Source of the DNA: an uncultured delta proteobacterium
GTDB taxonomy: Bacteria; Desulfobacterota; Desulfobulbia; Desulfobulbales; Desulfurivibrionaceae
Direction of reading: 5' to 3'
Length of the DNA: 64,000 nt
Assembly (NCBI GenBank): GCA_903869265.1
Contig: CAIPYE010000001.1
Span: 124,001 to 188,000 of the forward strand
The first letter of the stretch is position 1. The number at the start of each line of letters is the position of its first letter. The notes beneath the pieces were generated by a model that was not told the DNA's origin, ran no database searches, and saw only the letters and a program-made list of their open reading frames with translations. The position numbers and the translations under genes were made by a program. Of this stretch, positions 35,826-45,082 are shown in pieces.

Positions 35826-36662
35826 TTACAATAAGAGGGTGCCGTCCGGCAGCTCCTCCACCCCGACCACGACGATACCGGCCCGGTTCGCCGCCTCAAT
35901 CACGGCCTCCCGGTCGAAGAGCAGGGACTGCCCGGTTTCCACCGCCAGAACAGCACCCTTGACCGTGGAGATGCTCTCGATGGTTTTTACGCCGATGGCA
36001 GGCAGGTCGAAACGAAAATCCTGCTTGGGCTTTTTCACCTTGACGACCACGACCTTCTCTTTGCCCAGGGCGCCGCCTCGGGTGATGGCGGCATCCGTCC
36101 CTTCGATGGCTTCCACCGCCAGCACGGTGCGATCCCTAACCACAACGCACTGCCCGATATCAAGGGAGCCAATGGCCCTGGCGGTCTGCCAGCCGAAACG
36201 GATATCCTCCATCTGTTCGGCAGTGGGTTTTTTCTTGGTAAGAACCCCTTTGGGAAAGAGCAAATCCTTGAGATAGAGGGTGGACTCGAGAACGTGGATG
36301 CCTTCTTTTTCCAGAACCTCAGCCACCGCCCGCAGGATCGCGTCGTCCTGTCGGGCGTCTATCTTGTTCCAGAGGGTCAGCCCCTTGAGGTCCGGCCACA
36401 CATCCTTGAAAATTTTGGTTTTGGTGATAGCGCCCAGAAAAACGGCTTCGGTAACGCCATGTTCCCGGAAAAAACTTATGATCCTGCCAAGCTGGCCGAG
36501 CTTTACCCAACAGAACCGGTCGGCGATGGTTTCAAGCTCAGGCCAGGACTCCCCCTGGTGCGCGACGATCACCACCTCACGCCCTGCTTTCTTGGCTGCC
36601 TCGGCAAAGAGTTTCGGGAACTGACCGCCGCCGGCGATGATGCCGATGCTATTCTTCGTCAT
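35826..36662 (-). CDS. lpxI: UDP-2,3-diacylglucosamine pyrophosphatase LpxI
   Basis: 278 residues of the LpxI family. The N-terminal IGIIAGGGQFPKLFAEAAKK, the middle EHGVTEAVFLGAITKTKIFK, and the C-terminal catalytic part with GTDAAITRGG, DLPAIGVKTIES and VEAANRAGIVVVGVEELPDG are seen. LpxI splits UDP-2,3-diacylglucosamine to lipid X, the fourth step of lipid A synthesis, and replaces LpxH in many lineages. The start at ATG 36662 overlaps the end of lpxA by 14 bases, so the two are translationally coupled. Confidence 0.93.
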   Translation of the reverse strand: MTKNSIGIIAGGGQFPKLFAEAAKKAGREVVIVAHQGESWPELETIADRFCWVKLGQLGRIISFFREHGVTEAVFLGAITKTKIFKDVWPDLKGLTLWNKIDARQDDAILRAVAEVLEKEGIHVLESTLYLKDLLFPKGVLTKKKPTAEQMEDIRFGWQTARAIGSLDIGQCVVVRDRTVLAVEAIEGTDAAITRGGALGKEKVVVVKVKKPKQDFRFDLPAIGVKTIESISTVKGAVLAVETGQSLLFDREAVIEAANRAGIVVVGVEELPDGTLLL

Positions 36663-37452
36663 CACCGGCCATGCGCACCACCCCACGTTTCGAAGTGGCA
36701 AAGAAATTCACCAGCTTGGCAACCGGTGAGCAATCGGGAATCTCCTCCAGGGTCTTGGCAAGCGCTTCCTGAAGCAGCAAATCCGGGCTGCGAAAAATGA
36801 TCTTGTAGGCCTGCCCCAGTTTCTTGATCTCATCCGTGGTAAAGCCCGACCGTCGCAGACCGATCCGGTTGATGCCCGTTACCCGCATCTGGTTGCGGAT
36901 ACCGGCCATGATCACATAGGGCGGCACATCCTTACTGAGGCCGGACATGCCGCCAATATAGGCATACTCGCCGATCCGGACAAACTGGTGCACGGCGGTG
37001 AGACCGCCAATAATCACCCGGTCGGCGACCTCGACATGCCCACCCAGGGTCGCGGCGTTGGCCATGATGACATGGTCCCCGACCACGCAGTCATGGGCGA
37101 TATGGGTGTAGGCCATCAACAGGTTGCCGCTGCCAACCGTGGTCACCCCATGACCGCCCGGGGTGCCGCGGTGGATGGAAACATACTCCCGGATCTGATT
37201 ATCATCGCCGATCACCAGCCGGGTGGGCTCATTATTGTATTTCAAGTCCTGGGGCGGGCCACCAATATTGGCGAAGGAACCGATGGTATTGCGGGCGCCG
37301 ATGGTGGTCAGGCCGGTGACCACGGCATGGGGGCAAACCACGCAATCAGGGCCGATCACCACCCCTTTTTCGATAACGGCGTAGGGGCCAACCTTGGTGG
37401 AGGCATGCACCTGCGCCTCGGGATCAATAACTGCAGTAGGATGTATGTTCAT
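36649..37452 (-). CDS. lpxA: UDP-N-acetylglucosamine O-acyltransferase LpxA
   Basis: 267 residues. A left-handed parallel beta-helix of hexapeptide repeats starts at IHPTAVIDPEAQVHAS and includes NIGGPPQDLKYNNEPTRL and the catalytic His region LMAYTHIAHDCVVGDH. A helical C-terminal domain (GFTTDEIKKLGQAYKIIF) follows. LpxA adds the first 3-hydroxyacyl chain to UDP-GlcNAc, starting lipid A synthesis. It lies between fabZ and lpxI, the common fabZ-lpxA order. Confidence 0.96.
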   Translation of the reverse strand: MNIHPTAVIDPEAQVHASTKVGPYAVIEKGVVIGPDCVVCPHAVVTGLTTIGARNTIGSFANIGGPPQDLKYNNEPTRLVIGDDNQIREYVSIHRGTPGGHGVTTVGSGNLLMAYTHIAHDCVVGDHVIMANAATLGGHVEVADRVIIGGLTAVHQFVRIGEYAYIGGMSGLSKDVPPYVIMAGIRNQMRVTGINRIGLRRSGFTTDEIKKLGQAYKIIFRSPDLLLQEALAKTLEEIPDCSPVAKLVNFFATSKRGVVRMAGDDEE

Positions 37453-37518
37453 TGCGCCTTCGCTTGGATTTGGTTAGGTGGGTATCAAAAAAGAGAATGA
37501 AGGATTTTAGCAACCGGC

Positions 37519-37965
37519 TCAGGCAAAGGTGGCCATGAGCTCCGCTTCGGCCACGAGCTTGCCATCGACAAAGGCCTTGCCGTCCATCTTCCAGAATCTG
37601 GTTTTGCGTTTGTTCACCGAAAGTTCGTAATAAAGCTGGTCTCCGGGCACAACCTTTTGCCGGAATTTCACTCCGTCAAGCCCGGCAAAATAAACAAGCT
37701 TGCTGGCAACCGCCTCGGGATCGGTGATATAGGCGAGGATCGCTCCGACCTGCGCCATGCCTTCCAGGATCAAGACCCCCGGCATGACGGGCTGCCCAGG
37801 GAAATGCCCCTGAAAGAAATTTTCATTCATGGTCACGTTCTTGTACCCCCGGATGGACTCGCCATGGTGCACCTCAACAATACGATCCACCATGAGAAAG
37901 GGATACCGATGCGGCAAAATCTTCAGGATTTCTAGGATATCAAGCTGTTGCAGATCAGAATTCAT
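37519..37965 (-). CDS. fabZ: 3-hydroxyacyl-ACP dehydratase FabZ
   Basis: 148 residues of a hot-dog fold dehydratase: ILPHRYPFLMVDRIVE with the catalytic His, NFFQGHFPGQPVMPGVLILEGMAQ with the catalytic Glu, and the C-terminal MDGKAFVDGKLVAEAELMAT. It removes water from 3-hydroxyacyl-ACP in fatty acid elongation and competes with LpxA and LpxD for the same substrates, which explains the clustering. The start at ATG 37965 has GAGGAG 8 bases upstream. The open frame extends five codons further upstream. Confidence 0.95.
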   Translation of the reverse strand: MNSDLQQLDILEILKILPHRYPFLMVDRIVEVHHGESIRGYKNVTMNENFFQGHFPGQPVMPGVLILEGMAQVGAILAYITDPEAVASKLVYFAGLDGVKFRQKVVPGDQLYYELSVNKRKTRFWKMDGKAFVDGKLVAEAELMATFA

Positions 37966-38038
37966 ACTACGTCTCCTCACTTTTTACTGAACCAAAATCG
38001 CTGCCGGACCATTTTTCCCCGGCAAGCAGACCTGCCGT

Positions 38039-39112
38039 TTACCCATTGTTGCCAAGGCTATCATCTTCACCCGGGGTTATTGCCCGGGACAGCTCAGCAA
38101 CCTGCCGTCGCAGTTCCCGCAGCTCCCGCACCATTTCCGGGAGTTTCGCATAGGCGGCACTGGAGCGCAGCCAGGTTTTATGGGGGATCGCCGGAATACC
38201 GGCCACGATGGAGCCAGGGTCCAGGTTGTTATGCACCCCAGATTTGGCCGCAATCATTACCCGATCTCCGAGGTGGATATGCCCGCCGAGACCGACCTGG
38301 CCGCCAATAACCACATTGTTTCCGGTGGTAGTACTGCCTGCCATGCCCACTTGGGCGACAAGCAAAGCATCCTCTCCGATAACCACATTATGGCCAAGCT
38401 GCACGAGGTTATCAATCTTTGTTCCCCGCTTGATCCAGGTCTTGCCGAAGGTGGCCCGATCAATGCAGGTATTGGCGCCGATTTCCACCTCATCATCAAC
38501 CTGGACTACACCAACCTGCGGCCGTTTGACGTGGTGCCCTTTTTCATCGGTGGCGTAGCCAAAGCCGTCACTGCCGATCACCGCGCCGCTGTGGATGATA
38601 ACCCGGTTCCCGATCTGGCAATCGTGCCCGATTGTTACGTTGGCATACAGCACCACATCGTCGCCAATCACGGCGTCATCGTACACGACCACCCCTGGAT
38701 GCAACCTTACCCGCCGCCCGAGCCGGACCCGGTTGCCAAGATAGACCAACGGGCTAATGGATACATCGGCGGGAATATGACAATCATGGCCGACCACAGC
38801 CCGCGCATCAACGCCGGTGGCGACAAACGGCTCCGCAACAAAGAGAGCATGGATATGGGCCACGGCCAGATAGGGGTTCCTTACCCGAATCGCAGGTCCG
38901 CTGATCTCGGTGACAGCAAGGGGAACAATGATCGCCGAAGCCTTGCATTCGTCAAGCCGAGCCCCGCGTTTGAGATCGGCAACAAAGGTTATCTCGCCCG
39001 CAACAGCGCTATCAAAGTCGGCAACCCCGCCGATGAGCACCTCGGGATCGCCAACCAACTCGCCCTGAACCAGGGCAGCCAGCTCCGCAAGACGTTTCTT
39101 CTCTCCAGCCAT
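38039..39112 (-). CDS. lpxD: UDP-3-O-acylglucosamine N-acyltransferase LpxD
   Basis: 357 residues. An N-terminal uridine-binding domain (about 1-100, LAALVQGELVGDPEVLIGGV) precedes a hexapeptide beta-helix (about 105-310) with IHSGAVIGSDGFGYA and IDNLVQLGHNVVIGED, the latter with the catalytic His. A C-terminal helix ends it. LpxD adds the N-linked hydroxyacyl chain, the third step of lipid A synthesis. The start is ATG 39112, behind GAGAGGGAGAGG. It is the first gene of the lpxD-fabZ-lpxA-lpxI-nucleotidyltransferase-kinase-der run. Confidence 0.95.
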   Translation of the reverse strand: MAGEKKRLAELAALVQGELVGDPEVLIGGVADFDSAVAGEITFVADLKRGARLDECKASAIIVPLAVTEISGPAIRVRNPYLAVAHIHALFVAEPFVATGVDARAVVGHDCHIPADVSISPLVYLGNRVRLGRRVRLHPGVVVYDDAVIGDDVVLYANVTIGHDCQIGNRVIIHSGAVIGSDGFGYATDEKGHHVKRPQVGVVQVDDEVEIGANTCIDRATFGKTWIKRGTKIDNLVQLGHNVVIGEDALLVAQVGMAGSTTTGNNVVIGGQVGLGGHIHLGDRVMIAAKSGVHNNLDPGSIVAGIPAIPHKTWLRSSAAYAKLPEMVRELRELRRQVAELSRAITPGEDDSLGNNG

Positions 39113-39201
39113 ATCCTCTCCCTCTCTCTGCCTGCGGCACGGCAACATCCCCAGGCATAAGAAAATGATCACACGGCAATAATTGCATCACAACGGTTCC
39201 T

Positions 39202-39253
39202 AAAAAAAAAGACGGGCTGCCTCCTTGCTGCCAAGGGAAACACAACCCGTCTT
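39202..39253 (-). terminator. Rho-independent terminator of ihfA
   Basis: On the minus strand AAGACGGG pairs with CCCGTCTT across a 27-base interior, and nine U follow the stem. It separates the eno-ihfA unit from the lpxD unit. Confidence 0.85.
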
Positions 39254-39298
39254 GATAAAGACGTCAGCGTCGAAAATACGCCCCCTCGGAGAAGGGTG

Positions 39299-39583
39299 CT
39301 ATTCTCCGTTGATCCTGGAACGCAGAAGCCCAGACGGCTTGAAGGTAACCACCTTGCGCGCATCCAGAATCAGTTCATCACCGGTTTGGGGATTTCTCCC
39401 CCGCCGGGCATTTTTCTTTTTCACGTTGAACTTGCCAAAACCACTGATCAACAGATCCTCACCGGTATTCAGGCATTTCTTGGCAATACGCAGAAAAGCC
39501 TCAACGGCCTCGGCAGCCTGAGCCTTGGTGAAGTTGTGATTTTGGTATACCTTTTGAACAAGATCCGCTTTTGTCAGGGTCAT
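39299..39583 (-). CDS. ihfA: Integration host factor alpha subunit (HU/IHF family)
   Basis: 94 residues, the usual length. LTKADLVQKVY opens the dimerisation half. The DNA-binding arm reads ISGFGKFNVKKKNARRGRNP with the Pro that intercalates into DNA, followed by VVTFKPSGLLRSRING. IHF bends DNA at specific sites and often assists sigma-54 promoters, one of which is present at 21722-21737. The alpha type is favoured over HU by the RRGRNPQTG and LRSRING motifs. The start has AAGGAGG upstream. It is 50 bases after eno and ends in a strong terminator. Confidence 0.85.
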   Translation of the reverse strand: MTLTKADLVQKVYQNHNFTKAQAAEAVEAFLRIAKKCLNTGEDLLISGFGKFNVKKKNARRGRNPQTGDELILDARKVVTFKPSGLLRSRINGE

Positions 39584-39606
39584 GGAGCCCCCTCCTTTAT
39601 AGACTC

Positions 39607-40941
<1,335 letters not shown>

Positions 40942-40952
40942 TTATTAAAGAA

Positions 40953-40980
40953 CCTATACAGGATATCCCATGAAAATCAA
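40953..40980 (-). promoter_or_regulatory. Candidate promoter for eno
   Basis: TTGATT (40980-40975), 16 bases, then TATAGG (40958-40953) on the minus strand, 27 bases before the eno ATG. It overlaps the end of pilC. Confidence 0.35.
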
Positions 40981-42188
40981 TTGCCTATTGCCCCGGCCAT
41001 ACTGAATATGGGCAGGTACATGGCAATAACCAACCCCCCGATCATGCCGCCCAGAAAGACCATCATCAACGGTTCAATCGCCGCAGTCAAATTGTCCACG
41101 GCCTGGTCAACCTCTTCATCATAAAAATCAGCAATTTTGGTCAACATAACATCAAGGGCGCCAGTGGCTTCACCGACATTGATCATCTGCACCACCATGC
41201 CGGGAAATACCCCGGTCTCTTCCAGGGGTTCGGCAATGGCCCGTCCTTCGCTGATGCTGTCCGTCACCCTGAACACCGCCATCTCAATGACCTTGTTCCC
41301 TGCAGTTCTTGCCACAACATTTAAGGCCTCAAGGATTGGCACCCCGCTTTGCAACATGGTACCCAATGTCCGGGTGAACTTGGCCACCGCCACTCTCCGC
41401 AAGAGAGTGCCGACAATGGGCATGTTCAGCATCATTTTGTCCATCTGAATTCGACCCTTCTCTGTTTTGTATATCTTTTTCACCAAAAAAATTGCGGCAA
41501 AGATCGCCCCGATGATGAAATGAAAATTCCCCTTGGCAAACTCACTCATGTCTACAACCATCTGGGTCGGGGCTGGCAGGACACCGCCAAAATCCGCGAA
41601 CATCCTCTGGAAAACCGGCACCACAAAAACAAGCATCACCGCCATGACCACAAAGGATATGCAAATACAGATAATAGGATAGGTCATGGCGCCTTTCACC
41701 TTCTTCTTGAGCGCCATGTTTTTTTCCATAAACGATGCCAGCCGATTCAAGATGGTATCGAGAATACCGCCGATTTCGCCAGCTTCCACCATGTTGCAGT
41801 ACAGATTGTCGAAACAGGTGGGGTGTTTTTTCATGGCATCGGCAAAGGTGGTACCGGTCTCGACATCCGTTCTGATTGCCCGCAACACCTTCTTGAAGGT
41901 CGGATTTTCCACCTGTTCCCCTAAAATCTCCAGACTTTGCACCAGTGGTAGGCCTGCGTCGATCATGGTGGACAACTGACGGGTAAAAATAACCACATCC
42001 TTGCCGGTTACTTTTGGCTTAAAAAAATCAATATTTTCAAACATATCCTTGGGGGCTTCTTTCAGCATGGACACCGTTATCCGCATCTTTTTCAGATGCG
42101 CTTGCGCCATGGCTTCGTTGGGCACCTCTATCTTGCCCTTACGTTTTTCCCCATAGGAGTTGACGCCCTTCCAGATATAAAACGGCAT
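40977..42188 (-). CDS. pilC: Type IV pilus/type II secretion inner-membrane protein PilC (GspF family)
   Basis: 403 residues with the family's paired T2SSF domains. Domain 1 (about 68-191) has FTRQLSTMIDAGLPLVQSLEIL, and domain 2 (about 270-395) has FTRTLGTMLQSGVPILEAL. Three membrane helices sit at about 172-190, 220-240 and 375-397, and the N-terminal KGVNSYGEKRKGKIE segment is typical. PilC forms the cytoplasmic-membrane platform that couples the PilB/PilT motors to the pilus. No pilB, pilT or pilin gene lies beside it here, which is unusual because these are often clustered. Confidence 0.93.
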   Translation of the reverse strand: MPFYIWKGVNSYGEKRKGKIEVPNEAMAQAHLKKMRITVSMLKEAPKDMFENIDFFKPKVTGKDVVIFTRQLSTMIDAGLPLVQSLEILGEQVENPTFKKVLRAIRTDVETGTTFADAMKKHPTCFDNLYCNMVEAGEIGGILDTILNRLASFMEKNMALKKKVKGAMTYPIICICISFVVMAVMLVFVVPVFQRMFADFGGVLPAPTQMVVDMSEFAKGNFHFIIGAIFAAIFLVKKIYKTEKGRIQMDKMMLNMPIVGTLLRRVAVAKFTRTLGTMLQSGVPILEALNVVARTAGNKVIEMAVFRVTDSISEGRAIAEPLEETGVFPGMVVQMINVGEATGALDVMLTKIADFYDEEVDQAVDNLTAAIEPLMMVFLGGMIGGLVIAMYLPIFSMAGAIGN

Positions 42189-42506
42189 ATCCCTTTCCCT
42201 CTCTTGCTGAAATTAAACCGACACTTATATCTTATATCTTAAGATTTTCCCAAAAACAATAAATAGATAGCGTTTATTTATGCCTGAAAATTTCGCGACG
42301 TCTAATTTTTTGCCAAGGGGAAACCTCCTTAGGTCGCACACCTTTTTTCTTTTTTTGTTGACACACCAGGCGGGATAATTTAAATAAGCTGATTCTTTAC
42401 TGAGATGTTGCGTCGTTTTGCGGCGCCTTCCTGACTACCCCAACAAACAGTTCCCAATCCGGGGATGAACACGACTCCCGACATGGGTTTCATTCGGAGG
42501 ATGACA
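42189..42506. other. AT-rich intergenic region between divergent pilC and PxxKW genes
   Basis: 318 bases. It contains the promoter candidate for the PxxKW gene at 42358-42385, long T runs near 42343-42356, and a minus-strand AAGGAGG near 42324-42330 that is followed by no usable reading frame. The promoter of pilC must lie here but could not be assigned. Confidence 0.5.
42358..42385 (+). promoter_or_regulatory. Candidate sigma-70 promoter for the PxxKW gene
   Basis: Perfect -35 TTGACA (42358-42363), 16 bases, then TTAAAT (42380-42385), in an AT-rich stretch. This leaves a leader of over 100 bases before the gene. Confidence 0.45.
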
Positions 42507-42773
42507 ATGGCAAAAGCGGCCCCCAAGGATATGGCTAGCAAATATACAACCGGCCAGTTTCAGCAGATCATCGACAAATGTGAAGGTTGCGAGCGCACAA
42601 TTGAGGTTGAAACCGTGAAATATTGCTCAACCTACACCATGCCCGAGGCCAAATGGCGTCTGGGTCTTTGCAATTTTGCAACCCACGTGAAACCCGAAAT
42701 CAGCGTTTCCACCCTCAAGATCAACCCCTTGAAGGCATCCAAACGCGCAGCCACGCAAGGCAAGAAAAAATAG
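42507..42773 (+). CDS. PxxKW family cysteine-rich protein
   Basis: 88 residues. Four cysteines are arranged as CEGCERT, VKYCSTYTMPEAKWRLGLCN, and NFATH follows. The PEAKW segment is the PxxKW signature of a small family seen mainly in Desulfobacterota, whose function is unknown. Four Cys suggest a zinc or iron-sulfur site. The start at ATG 42507 has GGAGG 6 bases upstream; the open frame begins 42 bases earlier. The tail is rich in Lys and Arg (ASKRAATQGKKK), which may bind nucleic acid. A strong terminator follows. Confidence 0.85.
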   Translation: MAKAAPKDMASKYTTGQFQQIIDKCEGCERTIEVETVKYCSTYTMPEAKWRLGLCNFATHVKPEISVSTLKINPLKASKRAATQGKKK

Positions 42774-42797
42774 CCTTTCCTCTCTCCTTCAAAACCC

Positions 42798-42832
42798 AAA
42801 AAGCCTATCCGAATCCGGATGGGCTTTTTTTT
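42798..42832 (+). terminator. Rho-independent terminator, bidirectional
   Basis: AAAGCC-ATCCG arms around AATC, followed by eight T on the plus strand. The A run on the other side gives five U in the opposite direction, so it can also end the convergent minus-strand gene at 42855. Confidence 0.85.
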
Positions 42833-42854
42833 GCATCTTAAAAAGACGGTGCAA

Positions 42855-43412
42855 TTACAAGATCGCTTTGGGATATAGGGCACTCAACAACTTCTCGTCC
42901 TCCTTGATCTCCTTGAATCGCTCGTAGGCCGCCTCAAAATGAGCGGGCATCTCCGCGCTCCCAGCCACCCTCGCGGCCGCGTGATCCAGAAGCTCTTCCG
43001 AACAATCATACACCGCCTGAAAAACCTTATCGACCACCAGCTGCGGCGTCTTCTCATAGGGAGGCGGCGCCTTGGCGATGGCAATGATCGCCTGCGACAC
43101 CGTGGGTTCGGCAACACACCTGAAAAGGTCGGGAACATCATAGATATCAGCGGCACCCAACATTTTCTCAATGACTCCGCCACTCAAGGAGTAGAGCAGC
43201 CCGCGAACCCGCGCCAAATTTCCTTCCCCGTCCGGCGCCATGAACAGTTTGATATATGGCATGATTTCCTCGGGGGACAGTGTCCCTTTCCGAAAGGCGG
43301 ACTCAAGCCAACGTAGCTGCATTTCCGGACTTCTCGCCACAAATGGCAGGTATTTTTCATACCATTTCCGTTTTTTCACCACTGCGCTTCCCCTGCTTCT
43401 ATGGTCGTGCAT
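42855..43412 (-). CDS. Helical protein of unknown function
   Basis: 185 residues, soluble and mostly helical by composition, with no signal peptide or membrane helix. Segments such as PEMQLRWLESAFRKGTLSPE and DVPDLFRCVAEPTVSQAI look like short helical repeats, but no family was recognised. ATG 43412 is retained. A GTG at 43382 with AGGGG upstream would give a protein starting at VVKKRKWYEKYLPF and is a fair alternative. It converges on the PxxKW gene across a shared terminator. Confidence 0.7.
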   Translation of the reverse strand: MHDHRSRGSAVVKKRKWYEKYLPFVARSPEMQLRWLESAFRKGTLSPEEIMPYIKLFMAPDGEGNLARVRGLLYSLSGGVIEKMLGAADIYDVPDLFRCVAEPTVSQAIIAIAKAPPPYEKTPQLVVDKVFQAVYDCSEELLDHAAARVAGSAEMPAHFEAAYERFKEIKEDEKLLSALYPKAIL

Positions 43413-43722
43413 CCCCCCCCTTCGCCCACTCAGGAGAATCAGGCCCCTTGTTTAATTGCCCATGAACCGCCATGACCGTATTTCCCATTCCTACCCTCAC
43501 CGGCTGCCACCGGCAAGTTATTTTGTCTTGGCCCTCACATTTTCATTTGCCAGTAGCATGACCACTCTTACTCTTCTTCTCTGTCAATAACAGACAAAAA
43601 TTCCAGCAGATAATCATCCGACTGAAAGCCTGCCCGTTTTTATTTGACCTCGTAATCGGTCCGCGATACAGTAATTTTTTTGGCAATGATCCCTTCCGCA
43701 ACACATCCTGGATGCGAGGCTC
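43413..43722. other. Intergenic region upstream of the broken membrane-anchored gene
   Basis: 310 bases between divergent genes. Apart from the promoter candidate at 43644-43672 no gene, repeat array or RNA was recognised. Confidence 0.5.
43644..43672 (+). promoter_or_regulatory. Candidate sigma-70 promoter for the broken gene at 43723
   Basis: TTGACC (43644-43649), exactly 17 bases, TACAGT (43667-43672), about 50 bases before the ATG. An intact promoter fits a recent loss of the gene or a sequencing artefact. Confidence 0.45.
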
Positions 43723-44653
43723 ATGACCCAACCAAACAAACCTACCGCCAAAAAAACCCATTTCCCCGGTCGCCACGGGCATTATCCTGCTTACCGCTCT
43801 TGGTCTTTCCGCAGGCTGGTATTTCTCCAGAGACGCGTCCCAGCCCCCTGCCCCCGAGCCCCCAGGTCAATTCTCGGAGTTGCCTGCCACAACCTCAACC
43901 GCACCGCCCAGCGCGGACACCCAGACAACCCAGGTCTCACCTTCACTCCCGGGCCAAGCAAAGGATGATCCCCGGATGGCCACGGCGACCACCTGCGAAC
44001 AGACAGGAGAAGAAATCGCCTCTTTTTTCAGCTCCCTGGACGGAAAGGATTATATTGGCGCAAGACAGCTCAAGGGCGGCAGCCAGAAACATTTCCGCCT
44101 ACTCATAGACAAACTCCTGGCCAAACCGCCATTGTCGCGGGAGAAAGGGATAGCCTTACTTCCATTTTACACAACACCGCCCACCTGTACCGCACACTTG
44201 GGAAAAATGATGTCGCGCTCATCAAAGAAATTCTCGCACAAGAAAGCGATTCACTTGAATCCACCATGGCTCTATTCTATCGCTGGTCGGAACTTGCCCC
44301 GAAATGCAGCACGACCAAAACCGCAATCCGACTGCCCCTCCCTGGTCTTTATGAATACGCAGGTTTTTTTCCTCAACACCCTTGGCGGGCAGTCTTACCT
44401 CTTCCGCCGGGAATCACGGGTGCGGATGTTGGGCAAATATTATTCGATTCTGGTGCTTGACCGTGCCAATGATGCCTCCCTGAACCGGCACGGCATCGAC
44501 ATCAGACCCTCGGTGGACTCTTTGCTGGAAGAGATGAAGACCACCACCAGCCTTGCCGGACGGGACACCTATCTGGTCCGGCTCATCCTGCTCCGGGACA
44601 AATACCTTGCCCGATACGGGGCGAAAAACGCCACCCCTGCGACCCAAAACTAA
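43723..44653 (+). pseudogene. Membrane-anchored protein of unknown function with three frameshifts
   Basis: One protein of about 310 residues can be read only by moving between frames three times. The ATG at 43723 opens MTQPNKPTAKK. After a seven-A run (43750-43756) the frame must shift to continue into a membrane helix (GIILLTALGLSAGWYF) and a Pro/Thr-rich linker. At AAA 44123-44125 one base seems missing, after which IVAGERDSLTSILHNTAHLY is read. At a seven-T run (44364-44370) one base seems extra, after which FLNTLGGQSYLFRRE continues to the stop at 44653. All three sites are A or T runs, as expected of homopolymer sequencing errors or slippage. No family was recognised. The protein would be anchored in the inner membrane with a periplasmic helical domain. 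Confidence 0.7.
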
Positions 44654-44684
44654 CGTGGTCCTGTTTTCCGAGATTCGCACAAAA

Positions 44685-44717
44685 AAATCCGGCTCGGAAA
44701 TATCCGGCCGGATTTCA
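44685..44717 (+). terminator. Hairpin after the broken gene
   Basis: AAATCCGGC and GCCGGATTT form a 9-bp stem about 35 bases after the stop, with only three T following on either strand. A weak terminator is likely, shared with the convergent lipoprotein gene. Confidence 0.45.
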
Positions 44718-44744
44718 TCTCTTCCTGATTCCAGGAAAATATAA

Positions 44745-44906
44745 CTATGAAAACAACTGCAAAAAGCTGAGACAGCCGCCTCCGGTTTTTTCAGGGCTGT
44801 CCCCGGTCTGACTCGCACACCCCCCGGCTCCCGTCAATACTGCCACACACACCAGCACAGCGGCGATTTTCGCCCCGCGCAACCATCGATTTCTCACCTT
44901 TTGCAT
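44745..44906 (-). CDS. Small lipoprotein of unknown function
   Basis: 53 residues. Positively charged start (MQKVRNRWLRG), a membrane helix (AKIAAVLVCVAVLTG) and a lipobox (LTGAGGC, with the Cys at about residue 32) are followed by a mature part of about 22 residues (CASQTGDSPEKTGGG). The ATG at 44906 has GAGAGGAG 7 bases upstream. The reading frame extends 66 bases upstream without a ribosome site. Secreted and lipid-anchored, its location depends on the Lol system, for which genes lie at 7306-9271. No function can be proposed. Confidence 0.7.
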   Translation of the reverse strand: MQKVRNRWLRGAKIAAVLVCVAVLTGAGGCASQTGDSPEKTGGGCLSFLQLFS

Positions 44907-45018
44907 AAATCTTCTCCTCTCGCGTAAAAAGTGCCTTCCTTTTCTATTACCTTGTGCAAGCCGCTGCCACACGCAAGCGGCCTCTCAAGGTACCGCAGAC
45001 CCAGGTCAGATTCAAATC

Positions 45019-45057
45019 AAAAAAAAAGCGATTGCCGCCTCGGACAATCGCTTTTTC
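45019..45057 (-). terminator. Rho-independent terminator of the YccA-like gene
   Basis: AAAAAGCGATTG and CAATCGCTTTTT form a 12-bp stem around a 10-base loop. On the minus strand the stem runs into about ten U. Confidence 0.85.
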
Positions 45058-45082
45058 CTATCCAAACAACACAAAAAAAAAC

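Noticed and set aside
42300-42335. A hidden minus-strand small gene behind an AAGGAGG before pilC
   Set aside because: No start codon with an open frame longer than a few codons follows the motif.
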